Counted from the stretch's first letter, positions 18,868-29,261 are shown. The stretch is DNA of 64,000 nt from Paulinella micropora (GCA_019918135.1 WBZZ01000089.1:23501-87500), one strand, 5' to 3'. The notes: a model not told the origin generated them from the letters alone. A program made the numbers and translations.

Positions 18868-20751
18868 GATGTACAAGGCGTACTCCAAGCAGTGGCCTAC
18901 GGCAACAGCGGCAGCGAGGACAGCGAGAGCGACAGCGAGAGCCTGTCTTCGCACTCGCAGCCACCCCGCCCACCCCCAGGGAGCGCGAGAAGAAGGCAAA
19001 GCACAAGGGCGAGGCACGCAAGAAGGGGCCCAAGCACGAGGTCGGTGACCACCGGGAGGAGGAGGCAGAGGACGACGACGAGGGCGAGGAGGACGACGAG
19101 GACTCGGACAGCGATCACCACGTGGCCGACTACCAAGACGGCGACGAGGAGGAGGAGGAGGACGCGGAGGCGTCCGAGCCCCAGGAGGCTGAACGGCGGG
19201 CCAGGAGCGAACGTGCGGCGGAGAAGCTCGAGAAGAAGCAGCACAAGAAACGCCGCCGGGACAAGGAGCTGGCGGCGGACAAGCCCAAGGCCAAGAAGAC
19301 CAAGGTACGCGCCGTGAGCGAGCCAGAGAAAAAGCGCGAGCGCGTGGTGGGGAGCCCGCCCCGTGCCAAGCCCGGCAAGGCCGGCCGGGCCGCGGACAGC
19401 AAGCCCGCCGCCCCGCCGAGCACGCCGAGCTCCAAGTGCGCCAAGCGTTCCTGGGCCGTGGGGGCGCTGCGGGAGAAGCTGGCGGCCGGCGGCAAGATCC
19501 CGGCCCACGAGGCCGGCGCGCTGTCGGCGCTGCTGAGCCTGGAGCCTGTTCCCCCCCCCGACCGGCGACCTGGCGGCCAGGCAGGAGGCGCTGGAGGCGG
19601 GGCTGAGGGGGGTGCGCTACGACGCGCAGGTGCCGCCCGCGTTGCTGCCGTTTAAGAGCCGGACGCTGTGGTGTGACAGCAGCCTGCCCGGGCGGCAGTC
19701 CCGCCGGAACTGGCCGCTGGGCAAGCAGGCGGTAGTGGATACCAAGCCCCCCGCCAAGCTGGCGACGGAGGTCGCCGCCTCGGGCCTCGAGGGCAGCGTG
19801 GCGCGGGTGGAATCCTCGGGGCGGCTGATGCGTGGGCTCTGCGTGCCGCCCGCCAAGGAGTCCCCCTGGGCCGGCCCCGCCTACCTCCTGGAGCACGACA
19901 CGGACGTCAGGCGGCAGGACTTTGCCGGGCTCCGGCTCGACGACGTGGGTCACTTTGTGGTGCTCCCCTGGGCCGCGCCCGACAAGAAGAACCAGGAGAA
20001 GGTGTTTGTGCGCACCGCGAACGAAGTGCACTGCGCGGCTACGCTCCGTGTGCAGGGCGCGGAAAAGGAGGGCGCCTTTGTGTTGCACAGCGGGGTGACG
20101 GCGTTCCTGGCGCTGGGTTTCGCCCGCGCGCTCCAGCCGTGGCTGCCGGAGATCGAGGCCCTGGGCAACAGGCGTTACAGCAAGAAGGGGCGGATCTGCG
20201 GCTTCTGGGTGCCCACCGTCGTGCTGGACGTGGCGCGCGCGTACGCGAAGAATGCCAGCTGGCTGCCACCAGGCGTGGGCGCCGAGCCGGAGGGCAAGGG
20301 CGGCAGGGCCCGGGGCGCCGCCGAGGAGGGCTGCCGGGGCGGGCGGGCGTCCGGGGCGAGCGCGCAGCTGCCGTTCAAGGGCCTCACCGACTACTGCCGC
20401 AAGCTCTGGGCACAGGAGGCCCAGCTCACCGAGGTGGTCCGCAAGCAAGTGCGCGAGCAGCTGCGTGTGCTGGAACGCATGGCCAAGCTGCAGGAAGAAA
20501 AGCTGGCGCTGCTGGAGCAGTTGAGCCTGGCCGAACGCACGGCCGCCGCCGGCGGCGCACAGCCGGCCCCGGCCTCCGCCAGCGGTGCGGCCCCGGCCAC
20601 GGCCCCGGCCACCGCCCCGGCCGAGGGCCAGAGCAGCGCGGCCCCTCAGGCCCCCGCCCAGCCCGTCGCTGACGACGCACCGGCCTCCCCGGGGGAGGAG
20701 GCCTCCTCCCCGCACAGCCCCGCGGCCGAGGGCTGGGCGGGGCCCGGGTGA
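18868..20751 (+). pseudogene. Charged nuclear-type protein with coiled coil, frameshifted
   Basis: Starting near ATG 18868, coding sense passes through an acidic Ser/Asp stretch (GSEDSESDSESLSSHSQ), then an acidic/basic region with nuclear-localisation-like clusters (KKQHKKRRRDKE). After a switch at a C run near 19,550 comes a folded ~250-residue domain (PWAGPAYLLEHD, HCAATLRVQG, GRICGFWVP). The C-terminal part has a coiled coil (LRVLERMAKLQEEKLALLEQ) and an Ala/Pro tail to 20751. An ATTAAA at 20927-20932 follows. The LLEHD motif recalls the 2619 product. The layout suggests a nucleic-acid-associated or virion protein; that is inference. Confidence 0.5.
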
Positions 20752-20783
20752 GGACACGGCTAGGCAGGGAGAGGGAGGGGTGC

Positions 20784-20819
<36 letters not shown>

Positions 20820-21026
20820 AAGGCAGCCGCGACGGGGGAGGCTCACCCCCCCGGGGGGGGGGGGGGCGGGCAGAGGGGGAGGGGGGTGGGGGCTGGGACC
20901 CGGCCCGGCGGGGCGGCCGTCCGAAGATTAAAAAAAGTGCCGTGACACCCGAGAGCACTGACCTCTGCCGTACCAGCGCCGACCGGCTCCGGCCCTCTTG
21001 TTCCGGTAGCAAGGGCCCCCCCGCGC
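20752..21026. other. Intergenic, GA-rich and G-rich low complexity
   Basis: Contains a (GA)n stretch at about 20,785-20,822 and a G tract near 20,850-20,867. Holds the ATTAAA for the upstream gene. No coding signal. Confidence 0.6.
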
Positions 21027-22352
21027 ATGAGTCTGCCCCCCCCCGGCGCCCGGGCGGGCGCCGGGGATCGCGCCTGTCACCATAGCCTGGACGCTAGGCA
21101 GGTCCAGGGGCCGCTTGCAGGCCGCACTGCTACCGCCCGTGGGTTCTGCGCACGCCCAGTCGTGTTGGTACCTCTGTCCTACTACGCCGGCCCTGACGGA
21201 CTGCGTCCGCCGGGCCCTGGGCCCGGCCGGGGCCGGCCTCGCACGTTGCTTGGCCCTCTCGGCCAAGTTTGAGCTGCTCGGGGGCAAGGAGCGGCTGTCG
21301 TGTTTGGGCCTCCTCGACGGCGTGTCCGGCGAGGCGTTACTGTATTTGCGGGGCTCTACCGGCCGGCCGGCGCCGCCCTTGGCCCAGTGGTGCCTACGGG
21401 TCGACCACCCCACCCGGATCGGGGGGGACCTGGTGTCCGGTACCGGCTACGTGCAGCGCGGCGGCGTACCTTGTTCGGCCTGGGCTACCCGGTCGAACAG
21501 CGGGGGGCGTCGGCGGGCTTGGTCGTAGCCCGCGGGGCGAACCACTACTACTGCCTAGGTTGGGCACAGGTGCTGGCGTGCCGGCCGCAGCTTCTGCACC
21601 ACTGGCGGGACGGGCCCGTGCCGCCGCCGGAGCTCCCCGGCGAACGCCCGGCCGTGGCCCGGGTCGAAAGCGGGGCGCCCTGGCTGCAGGCCCTCCTGGA
21701 CCAGCAGGGCGCGCCGGGCCCAGAAGACGCCGACCACCAGCGCGTCTGGTGGCAGTGCGTGCCGCCGCGCGCCACGGTCAGCGTAGCCCTGCCGGCGGGC
21801 ACCGTGCACCAAGTCACGGTGGCCACGCCGGGCGAGCGCACCACGCCGTGGCCCGAGCCCGTCGCGCGGGGCCAACCCCCCCAGGCCCCGACCTATACGG
21901 TGTGCCTGCCCCGCGCGGCCCGGCACTGGCGCTTACTTACTAATCAACGCCTGGCCTTGTGGCACCTGCTCTGCCAGTACCGGGGCACCGGGCCGCCCCC
22001 CGAGTGTTGCACCGGCGAGCTCACGCCGGAGGGGCCCCGCCACCAGGCCCTGTGCCCCTGGGGCCGGCACCGGACGACGCCGGCCGTCTCCTTCACCTGC
22101 CACCCGGACGGCCGGCCGGGGGTACCCGGCGCGTGCCGTGCGCTAGCCACCGGCGTGCTGCACGGCCGTGTCCGTGCCGTCGAGGGGCACACCGAGGCGG
22201 CACTGATCTGGGGGGCCCTGACCGGGGGCGCCGGCCGCCCGCCGGCCTCGCTGCGCCTCGAGCTGGAGGGGCTCGCCGCGCCCTACTCGTGCCTCGTGAC
22301 GCTGGTGCTAGACCTGACGGACCCGGCCCCCCTCTCCGGGGTGGTCCGCTAA
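21027..22352 (+). pseudogene. Hypothetical protein, frameshifted
   Basis: An ATG lies at 21027. Coherent coding sense is seen from about 21,085 in one frame (ARCLALSAKFELLGGKERL) and moves near 21,472 to another frame, which stays open to the TAA at 22350-22352. The second part has several Cys and Trp residues (VWWQCVPPRATVSVALPAG and ELTPEGPRHQALCPWGR) and a beta-strand-like composition. I recognise no family. A C run after the ATG may hide an additional indel. It may encode a beta-rich surface or structural protein, but that is a guess. Confidence 0.4.
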
Positions 22353-22481
22353 AGCAGCGCCCACGCAGCTAAGGCAGGGATAAGCGTGTTTTCCTTTTAA
22401 TGTACAGCCAGGCAGGAGTTTGGGGGGGTAGGAGCCGGGCCCCCCGCCAGATAAGGGGCCCCCCAGGGGACCTCCGCCGGC

Positions 22482-22853
22482 CTAGGGGTCGGCCGGCTCC
22501 TGCAGTCGCACCGACAGCAGCTTCGTGGGGTCTTGCAGTCGCTGTTCCCAGAGCAGGTGGCCTTCGACCCACACCCGGGACATGTCCAGCATATGCACGT
22601 GCCGCCGCCGCGCGGCCGACCAGAAGGTGCGGGTGCAGAAGAAGCTCTTGTCCTGCATGGCCTGGATGCAAGCCGCGCGCAGGTGGGGGCTAGAGCCGAG
22701 GCGCAGCCGCGGGTCCGCTAGGTAACGCCAGGACAGCGCCAAGTCCACCAGGCCTTCCTGCGGCACACAAGTCGCGGCCAAGATAGGGTTCTCCGTCTCG
22801 GGCCGGTACACCAAGGACAGCGGGGCCAAGGAGGGGGACGGACCGCCCCCCAT
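22482..22853 (-). CDS. Hypothetical protein, 123 aa
   Basis: The most upstream ATG before coherent coding sense is at 22853; the open frame extends further upstream only as Gly/Arg-rich sequence. The product is compact with aromatic and Cys residues (DKSFFCTRTFWSAARRRHVH, then LLWEQRLQDPTKLLSVRLQ). It is convergent with the 21027-22352 gene; about 130 bp separate them. No family recognised. Confidence 0.5.
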   Translation of the reverse strand: MGGGPSPSLAPLSLVYRPETENPILAATCVPQEGLVDLALSWRYLADPRLRLGSSPHLRAACIQAMQDKSFFCTRTFWSAARRRHVHMLDMSRVWVEGHLLWEQRLQDPTKLLSVRLQEPADP

Positions 22854-23142
22854 TCCCGACGACGCTTCTGCAGGGTCTGGCGGCTGCCCTGCCCCCCGCA
22901 CGTCCTCCTCACGCACTCCCCTCCCTACCCCCCGGCCGCCGCCCCCCGCATCCCTCCTCTCCGCTCCGCCCGCCCCTCGGCCCGCCCCTCGGCCCGCCCT
23001 TCGGTCCGCCCTTCGTCCTGCCACCACCTCTCCTGCTTCCTCTGGCCCCCGGCGCTCCCCTGCTGTGGATTCGGCTGCTTCTCGCAGAAAAGCAGAGCGC
23101 TGTGCCACTGCCACCACTCCCCCCCCCCCCCCCCCCGCCCGC

Positions 23143-23412
23143 ATGAGCTGTGGATCTTGTTACCAGGAGGGGAAGACCCTGCTTTCGTGCACGGAGTGTG
23201 CCGTGGGGGGTTACTGTGCGGACTGCCTCGAGCAGCACAAACTACTGAGTTGTCCAGGGACGCGGAAGCAGCGGCAGGCCGAGGCAGCGAGCCGGGAGCC
23301 CGGGGCGGCGGGCCTCGTCCATTTGCTGCAGAGCTGCCGGATCAGCGAGGACCCCGAAGATGGCACGTTTGTCTGCGAAGCGTGCCGCGCAGCACAGCAA
23401 CAGGAGCGCTGA
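23143..23412 (+). CDS. Small zinc-finger protein, 89 aa
   Basis: The ATG at 23143 follows a C tract. Cysteines and a His are spaced as in a B-box/RING-like zinc module: CGSC, then LLSCTEC, YCADC, EQHKLLSC, with a second pair near the end (FVCEAC). This can co-ordinate two zinc ions. The rest is short and charged. An ATTAAA at 23516-23521 follows. Small Cys-rich proteins of this kind often act as ubiquitin-pathway or transcription modulators; no specific role can be given. The frame is intact. Confidence 0.6.
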   Translation: MSCGSCYQEGKTLLSCTECAVGGYCADCLEQHKLLSCPGTRKQRQAEAASREPGAAGLVHLLQSCRISEDPEDGTFVCEACRAAQQQER

Positions 23413-23651
23413 CCCCAGCAAGGCCAGACGGGCTGCGCCGAGAGCGAGGGACCTGGGGGTCTGCCTGGCCCCTCGCCTCCTTCTCCCGGGAGAGAGAGAA
23501 AAAGGCAGCAACACTATTAAAAAAGTGAGACCGACCACGTGTCTGTGCCCGGCAGCTAGACGACGCGCTCGAGCGCGGGCCGAGAGCGACCGAAGAAGAA
23601 CGCCGGCCGTGGCTAGCCGGGGGAGGAGAAGGGCCTGGAGGGGGGGGGGGG

Positions 23652-24758
23652 CTAGGACAGGGCCGGGTACGCGGGCAGCCAGTACCACCAATGGCCCCAG
23701 TGCCGGCGGTTGGTGCGCCTGACGGCGGCGTCCGCGGGGGAACCCTCTCCTCCCCACCAGTTGAGGTCCGCGCTCACGGACCAGCCATCCAGGTCGAAGG
23801 CCCGGTAGCTGCCCCGGCGCTCCTCGGCGGCCTCGGGGTGCTGGTAAGCGCCGGCCCGCCTCCGGAGCACCGGCGGGAGGGTAGGTATCAAGTCGCTGCC
23901 GCGGTAGAGGCGCAGCCAGCGCCGCCGGCCGGCCCGGCGGAACTCGGACAGCAGCAGGCTGTTGCCAGCGCGGTCGCCGATCCTGGGCGCGCCGAACGTG
24001 ACGCAGGTGAGGGCCGGGCCGGGGTCCCAGCCCAGCGTGTTGGCCAGGCCCACGACTAGGAGCGGCGCCATGGCCCCCCCCAGCGACATGCCCACCACGT
24101 ACAGCTCGTCGGGCGGGTGCTGTCGCAGGAGCTGCTGCAGCCGCCAGAAGCAGGGGGGCGTGGCCGCGCGGAAGAACCCCCGGTGCAGCTTGAGGCTTCG
24201 TTCCTGTGGGTTCTCCTGGTAGAACCTCTGGGCCGCCGCGATCAAGCCGTCCCGCAGGGTCCGCGGGGGCGTGCTTTCCGCCTGCCCCGGGCTGCCCTTG
24301 GCTAGGCAACGCTCCGCGCGCAGCTCCAAGTCTAGCCGGTGATTAGGCGCGGTCTACGTCCCGCGGACCGCGATAAAGAATTTGCGCCGCGCGTCCGACC
24401 AGCCGACGACGCACCCGGTCTGGGTCCTGGCACAGACCACCGATTCCACGCACAGGTCCGCGCCGCCGGTCGTCGGGGCCGGCGGCGCGGCCCGGCACTC
24501 GACCTGCCGCCGGTCGTACCAGAAGGCCAGCGCACATTGCCCGTGCCGGCCCAGCCGCCGGGTGTGGGCTCGCAGTACGCGGCGTGCTTGGGCCGGCGGG
24601 AGTGGCGCCCCCTCGTCCGCCAGCCAGTCCCACATCTGCAGGTCGCTGGCGCGCAGCAGTCGTTGCACACAGGCCGAGGGGTAGCACGACACGGACGCCA
24701 ACACGGCGTTCGCCACCCAGAACGCGAGCGGGGGGTCGGCCGCCGCCCGCGAGGTCAT
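23652..24758 (-). pseudogene. Class 3 (alpha/beta hydrolase) lipase with in-frame TAG
   Basis: The start is the ATG at 24758. The N-terminal half contains the FFIAVRGT strand typical of class-3 lipases, immediately followed by a TAG (24354-24356). The frame continues unbroken beyond it. The second half has the nucleophile elbow YVVGMSLGGAMAPLL (GMSLGG instead of the usual GHSLGG), then CVTFGAPRIGD, the DLIPTLPP motif and a YQHPE motif, i.e. Ser, Asp and His elements in the correct order. It would hydrolyse acyl esters of lipids. The single stop is one C-to-T change from a Gln codon. A second, unrelated lipase gene lies in the Polinton (50092). Confidence 0.75.
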
Positions 24759-25369
24759 ACTCGAACGGGGCACGCGCCGCTGGGCAGGCGTGCGGGTCGG
24801 AAGCGGGGGAAGAGGCACGACTTCCGCCCTTTGCGTGGTTTACCAGTGTACCCGGCCGGGAGACGGCACGGCATGCGGACGAAGCCCCCCCCTGCCCTCC
24901 CTAGGCCGGTGGTGTTTTCCTCCTCCCTCCCTCCGATCCAAGCCTCCTTCCCTTTTTCCCGCGTCTGTGCCAGGCTTCCCCTCCCTCTTTTTGCTCCCGT
25001 AGCCTTCGGCCGGGAGGCGCCGGAGGAGGGATCGCTCTGCCCCCCCCCCCCCGGGCAGGCAGAGAGCACCCAGACGTCTTTGGTGTGCCACTGGCGATGC
25101 CAGAACGAGGCGGCGCCCCCTTGCACCGGACCACAGCTCGGTAGCAGCCCGCGCAGCTGCCTGGCTTGGCGAGAGCACGCAAGAACAAAAAGGCCTGCAG
25201 ATTTCCAGCGACCTCTCTTGGGTATTAAAGCCGTGCCGATGGTCGTGTAGCCCCCGGGGGGCCAGCGCCCTTTCTGTCTCTTCAGCTTGCCCCGGCCGGC
25301 CCGGCAGTGCTAGTTCTCGACACGGGGAGGGTGTGGACACGGGGAGGGTGTGGCTTCCTTTTCTTTTAA
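24759..25369. other. Intergenic region
   Basis: Holds the lipase promoter side, a C tract near 25,040, an ATTAAA on the plus strand near 25,225 and a tandem 17-bp duplication (ACACGGGGAGGGTGTGG) at about 25,320-25,354. No gene found. Confidence 0.5.
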
Positions 25370-26020
25370 TCACTCAGGCGGCAAAACACCGGCGGTGGGC
25401 TCGGGGCGGGGCTCCGGCAGCCGCACGGCCCAGGTCTTCTTGTGCCACCAGAACCAACCGGCCGGCAGTGTCTGGGCCAGGTCCGCGGGCCTGACCAGGG
25501 CCTCGACCACCAGGCCGGCGCCGGGCTGTTGGGCCAGCAGGTCGCGGACGTAAGCATTCTGGGGGACCTCCAGGTCGCGGGCCGGCCAGAACGCGCAGGC
25601 CAGGCCGTCCTGGCAGGGCCTGGCCGCCGCGTACACCACGCCGCGCGCGCCGGGGGGCCGCAGGTTGCGCAGGGCCTCGGCCAGGCCCCCCGGACCGGTG
25701 GCGCGGTCCACGCAGAGGCCGGCCAGGGCCCGCTCGGCGCTGCCCACGCCGCACACGCCGGCGTGGTGTTCGGCATCGGCCGAGCGGCACTGCCGGCCAC
25801 AGTACCAGGTGACGTCACAACGGTGGCAGCGGGCGCGGCCGGTCCGCTGGTCCGCCGCCCACCACGCCTGGCAGGCGGCGCGCCCGCAGAGCTGCCACAG
25901 GACTTCGCGCGGTGAGCGCGAGCGCGGGACAATCACGACGCGTCGTTTCCGCCGGTCTGTTCGGTGAGGGCGGCACGGGCCCGACGCCTGCGCTTGCGGG
26001 TCATAAGTCGTCGGGTACCA
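25370..26020 (-). CDS. MYND-type zinc-finger protein (5' end unclear)
   Basis: The C-terminal ~200 residues are coherent and intact on the minus strand. They start with a basic stretch (DRRKRRVVIVPRSRSP) and a MYND finger: CGRAAC, then CHRCDVTWYCGRQC, ending in EHHAGVC. The C2-C2-C2-HC spacing fits. MYND domains bind Pro-rich partners and often accompany SET methyltransferases; no SET domain is visible in this gene. The remainder (e.g. DGLACAFWPARDLEVPQNAY) is unrecognised. No ATG precedes the finger in frame within the plausible region, so an upstream exon or a broken start is likely. The stop overlaps an ATTAAA on the minus strand. Confidence 0.6.
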   Translation of the reverse strand, partial: WYPTTYDPQAQASGPCRPHRTDRRKRRVVIVPRSRSPREVLWQLCGRAACQAWWAADQRTGRARCHRCDVTWYCGRQCRSADAEHHAGVCGVGSAERALAGLCVDRATGPGGLAEALRNLRPPGARGVVYAAARPCQDGLACAFWPARDLEVPQNAYVRDLLAQQPGAGLVVEALVRPADLAQTLPAGWFWWHKKTWAVRLPEPRPEPTAGVLPPE

Positions 26021-26506
26021 CGGAGGTGGTGCTAAGCTACGGCTGTGGCACTCCGAAAGGTCTGCGCGGTCGCTACTCGGCGGTCGGCCGCCAGCTGTTT
26101 TCTGTGCCGGACGAGGGAGACAGGGGAAAGCAGCCGGGAGCGGTCGGGGCGAGCGCGCGCCCCCCCCCCCCCCCCCCGTGCCCCCCGCGGCGCGGACGCC
26201 CGCTGCTCCGACAGGGGAGTAAGGGGGGCGCGCGCTCGCCTCCCGCTCCGCTCGCCCCCCCACGGGCCCCCCACGGGCACCCCCACGGGCACCCGCCCGC
26301 CGGACGCCCTGCGCCCCCCCCCCCCCCCTCACACGCCCACTCGGCCGGGGTAGCCCCCCCCACAGGCCCTCTCCTCTCCCCACGTGGCACGGAGGCACGG
26401 AGAAGAGAAGGAAGAAGGGCAGGCCGCGCCCCCTCACCCCCGCGCTTCCTGCCTGGACGGCAGCCGTCTCGGCGTCGTAAAAGCCTCCCTTCCTTCCCTC
26501 CTGCTG

Positions 26507-27502
26507 ATGTTGGCCTGGCCCGCGGCGGCACTGCTGTGCTGCTGCGCCCGGCGCTGGCCCAGACGGCCGGCTGCCGCTACCACCTGGCAGCCAGTGGCCT
26601 GCGGTGTGCGACACTACTTACTTTGACGTGGCGGCGCCGGGCGCCCCGAGCCCATCTGCCGGACGTGCACGGGCCTCGACGGCCGGCCCAGCCCGTACTG
26701 CAGCCGGCGCGGCGTCTGTACGTGGCACGACCCCTGGCCGCAGCCCGCCTGCCGCTGCTACAGCGGCTACCTAGGCCCCGGCTGCGAGGTGGCGGCCGTG
26801 ACCAAGTACTCCTGCGGCCTGCGCGAGTTCACGTGCTCGCTGGGCCCCGACTGGGCCCGGGCCCTGGCGGGCCTCACGCAGTCCCTGTCGGAGGAGATGT
26901 CTTGGCAGTGCACCTCGCCGCTGCAAACCACGGCGGACGGGCTGGCCCTGCCGTACCTGCAGCTCCAGCGCGCGTACCTGTTCGACGCGGAGCGTGGCTT
27001 CCTGTACAACACCGCCTTCTGTTTTCTAGCGCACAGCGTCTGGGAGTGGACGAGCGCCCCCTGGGCCAGGCCGGCCTCGGCCAGCGCTCTGCCCTACCGG
27101 CCCGGCCTCTGGGTCGCAGTGGAGGCGCTGCCGGGGGAACCGCCGCCGCTGGCGCACCTGGCCCCGGTGCTGTCACAGGAAAAGGTGTGCCCCTTCCCCC
27201 TGACGCCGGACGTAGCGCGGGCGGGCCTGGACTCGCTGCAGGTCGAGGCGGCGGGGGGCAGCCGCCATCCCGCCTGCTCGGCCGAGCCCGTGCCGGCCCG
27301 CGACACGCTCAGGCTGGCGCTGGACGAGCAGGCCGTGCGGTGCTACCCCCTGTGGCTCAACGCCGTGCTGCCCGAGGGCTACCTGCACCAGTACCGCTGC
27401 CGGCCGGCCGGCGGGGGTCTGCTGGACCTGGACTGCCTCGTCCAGGTCCCGCCCGGCACGACGAGGCTGTCGCTGGGCGCGCTCCTGGCCCAGTGCGCCT
27501 AA
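26507..27502 (+). CDS. Secreted/surface protein with EGF-like domain (5' frame unclear)
   Basis: A hydrophobic, signal-peptide-like start (ATG 26507, MLAWPAAALLCCCARRW) lies in one frame. The main frame is open from 26627 to the TAA at 27502. Its first residues form an EGF-like domain: YCSRRGVCTW, then ACRCYSGYLGPGCEV, preceded by CRTC. About 230 further residues contain ~8 more Cys, consistent with an extracellular fold. The link between signal and main frame needs a splice or is broken. A bidirectional polyadenylation site (27571-27580) follows. EGF modules act in receptor binding or signalling; a host-derived ligand or viral glycoprotein are both possible. Confidence 0.55.
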
Positions 27503-27570
27503 ACGGAACCGGTGCGCCGGGCTCGCCAGCCAAAGCCTAGCCTAGCCCGCTCCAAGTGGGTTGGTTTTTG

Positions 27571-27580
27571 TTTTATTAAA
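27571..27580. terminator. Shared bidirectional polyadenylation signal
   Basis: TTTTATTAAA gives ATTAAA on the plus strand (for the EGF gene ending at 27502) and AATAAAA on the minus strand (for the gene ending at 27651). The two genes are convergent. Confidence 0.6.
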
Positions 27581-27650
27581 GCCACCCAGTTGCTGTACTA
27601 CCATACTGAGCTGCCAGGGCAAAGGGGGGTGCGGAGTCCAACTAGCCTGG

Positions 27651-29181
27651 CTATTTGCGGGGGCGCTTGAGGCTCAGGGCGTAGGCCGCTTCCATGTCGT
27701 TGATGCAGCGCTCCCGCTGGTCCGGCTTCAGGTGCGAGACGGGGAACAGGTCCAGGCTGCACTCCAGCCGCTCGCGCAATTGCTCGGACGCGTGGGTGTG
27801 CGCGCCGGGCAACGACCACACCGCGGCCGACAGGTGCTCCGCCAGCACGCCCTCCCGGGCGTCGGACCCCCGCCTGGCCTCCTGCAGCAGGGTGACCTTG
27901 ACGTGCTCTAGGTGGCGGTAGAGCACGAGCACCGACAGCAACAGGCGCACGCACAGGCGCAGGTCGTGCGTCGGGCCGGAGGCCGGCGCCTTGGCGTCCG
28001 TGTACAGCGCGTGCGGGGCTGCCTCGAAGAACAGGCGCGCGGTGTTGGCTAGCTGGGCGGTCAGCGTCCGCAGCCAGAAGATCTGCTGCGCGTAGCGAGG
28101 GTCGGCCGCGCCCGCCTGGCGCCCGTCGGCGGCCTCCGGGACGCCGACCAGGGCCTCGACAAAGGACTTGGCCCCGCGCCGGTGCAGCAGCAGCATGAAG
28201 CAGTTCAGCAGGGCCAGGTGCAAGGCCAGGCCCGCGGGGGCGTCCTCCAGCGCCGTCAGGTCCTGCCACCAGGCCGCGCGGCTCCCGTGCTCCGGGGGCT
28301 GGCCGTTCTGCTCGGCCCGCAGGATGGCCGACTGGGTGTGCGTCTGCCAGCCCCACGCGGTGGCCAGGTCGCTCGCCACGTACAGGCTGAGCTGCACGAT
28401 GAGGTCTCGCTCGGCGGCGGCCGGCAGCGCCCGCGGGGCGATAGCGGCCGGCAAAGACAGCACCTGCTCCCTGGTGCGGGCCTCCAGCTGCAGCAGCGAG
28501 GCCGCCGTGGGCCGTCCGTAGTGGCTCTCGAGGGCGGGGTCGGGCTCCTCGGGGGCCGGCCGGCCGTCGGCGGGGGCCGCGAAGCGGGCCTCCGGCTCCA
28601 GCGGCAGGAACAGCGCCTCCCCGGGCCGGATGTGCCGGGCCGCGCACAGCAGCCCTACCGCATCGCTGTCGAACATGAGGCTCACGTTGTGGTCCTCCGC
28701 CGCCGGCAGCTGGGCCAAGAAGGGGTTCAGTACCGCCCCCACCACGGCGCCCGACAGGTAGCTCCGGACCAGGAAGGCGTTGCGGCGGGCGTAGGCACAC
28801 AGCTGCTGCACGTCGTCCTCGGCGACCTGCACCGCCAGCACCAGCCTGAGCAGCTGGGCCAGGTTCTGCGCCACCTGGGCCGGCAGGAGCTCCTCGCGCG
28901 CCGGCCCGTCCCCCGCGGCCGGGGCGCCTTCGGTGCGCCGGCAGTGCAGCTTGTCCAGCAGCACCTGCGACCAGCTGCAGGACCGTGGCTCGCAGGCGCG
29001 CCGGGGTGGACCCGGCGTCCGCCCGCATCCGCGCGGGGGGCGGGTCGGCCTCCGCCTCCGCCGGCAGGTGCGCAGGGGGCGGCTCGGCGTCTGCCCGGGC
29101 ATCCTCGTCGGCCTGCGCCGGCACGTGGGGCGGCTCCGCGCGCACCTGGGCGGGCGCCCGGGAAGGACACGTCCTATACAT
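27651..29181 (-). pseudogene. Large hypothetical protein, one frameshift; weak SET-like motif
   Basis: The ATG at 29181 follows a TATA-like TTTAAATAA (29212-29220, reverse). The first ~65 residues are acidic, Ala/Pro-rich. Near 28,970 the sense frame shifts and then runs cleanly to the TAG/A region at 27651 (about 440 residues, mostly helical). Around 28,650 the segment GLLCAARHIRPGEALFLPLE resembles the C-terminal part of a SET domain (the RDI..GEE strand), preceded by an HN dipeptide. The rest of a SET fold is not evident, so this is only a hint. The C-terminus is basic (LSLKRPRK). I give no function. Confidence 0.5.
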
Positions 29182-29240
29182 ACGTACACGTATGCTTTTT
29201 AAGGGTTGAGCTTTAAATAACCCCACCTGGGTCCTCATTT

Positions 29241-29259
29241 ATCGAGTTTACAACTCGAT
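29241..29259. repeat. Perfect hairpin at the GC-rich/LINE boundary
   Basis: ATCGAGTT and AACTCGAT flank a 3-nt loop (TAC). It lies where base composition changes from very GC-rich to moderate, just before the LINE sequence. It may be the LINE 5' end or its target. Confidence 0.6.
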
Positions 29260-29261
29260 CA

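Noticed and set aside
25912..27540. 542-codon plus-strand ORF
   Set aside because: It runs antisense to the MYND gene and in the wrong frame of the EGF gene; composition is low-complexity.
27651..29181. SET methyltransferase
   Set aside because: Only one strand-like motif (ARHIRPGEALFL) fits; the NHS and catalytic Tyr motifs are not seen, so it stays a hint.
1..29200. Assignment to herpesviruses, poxviruses or nimaviruses
   Set aside because: None of the core genes of these groups is visible; naming a family would be guesswork.
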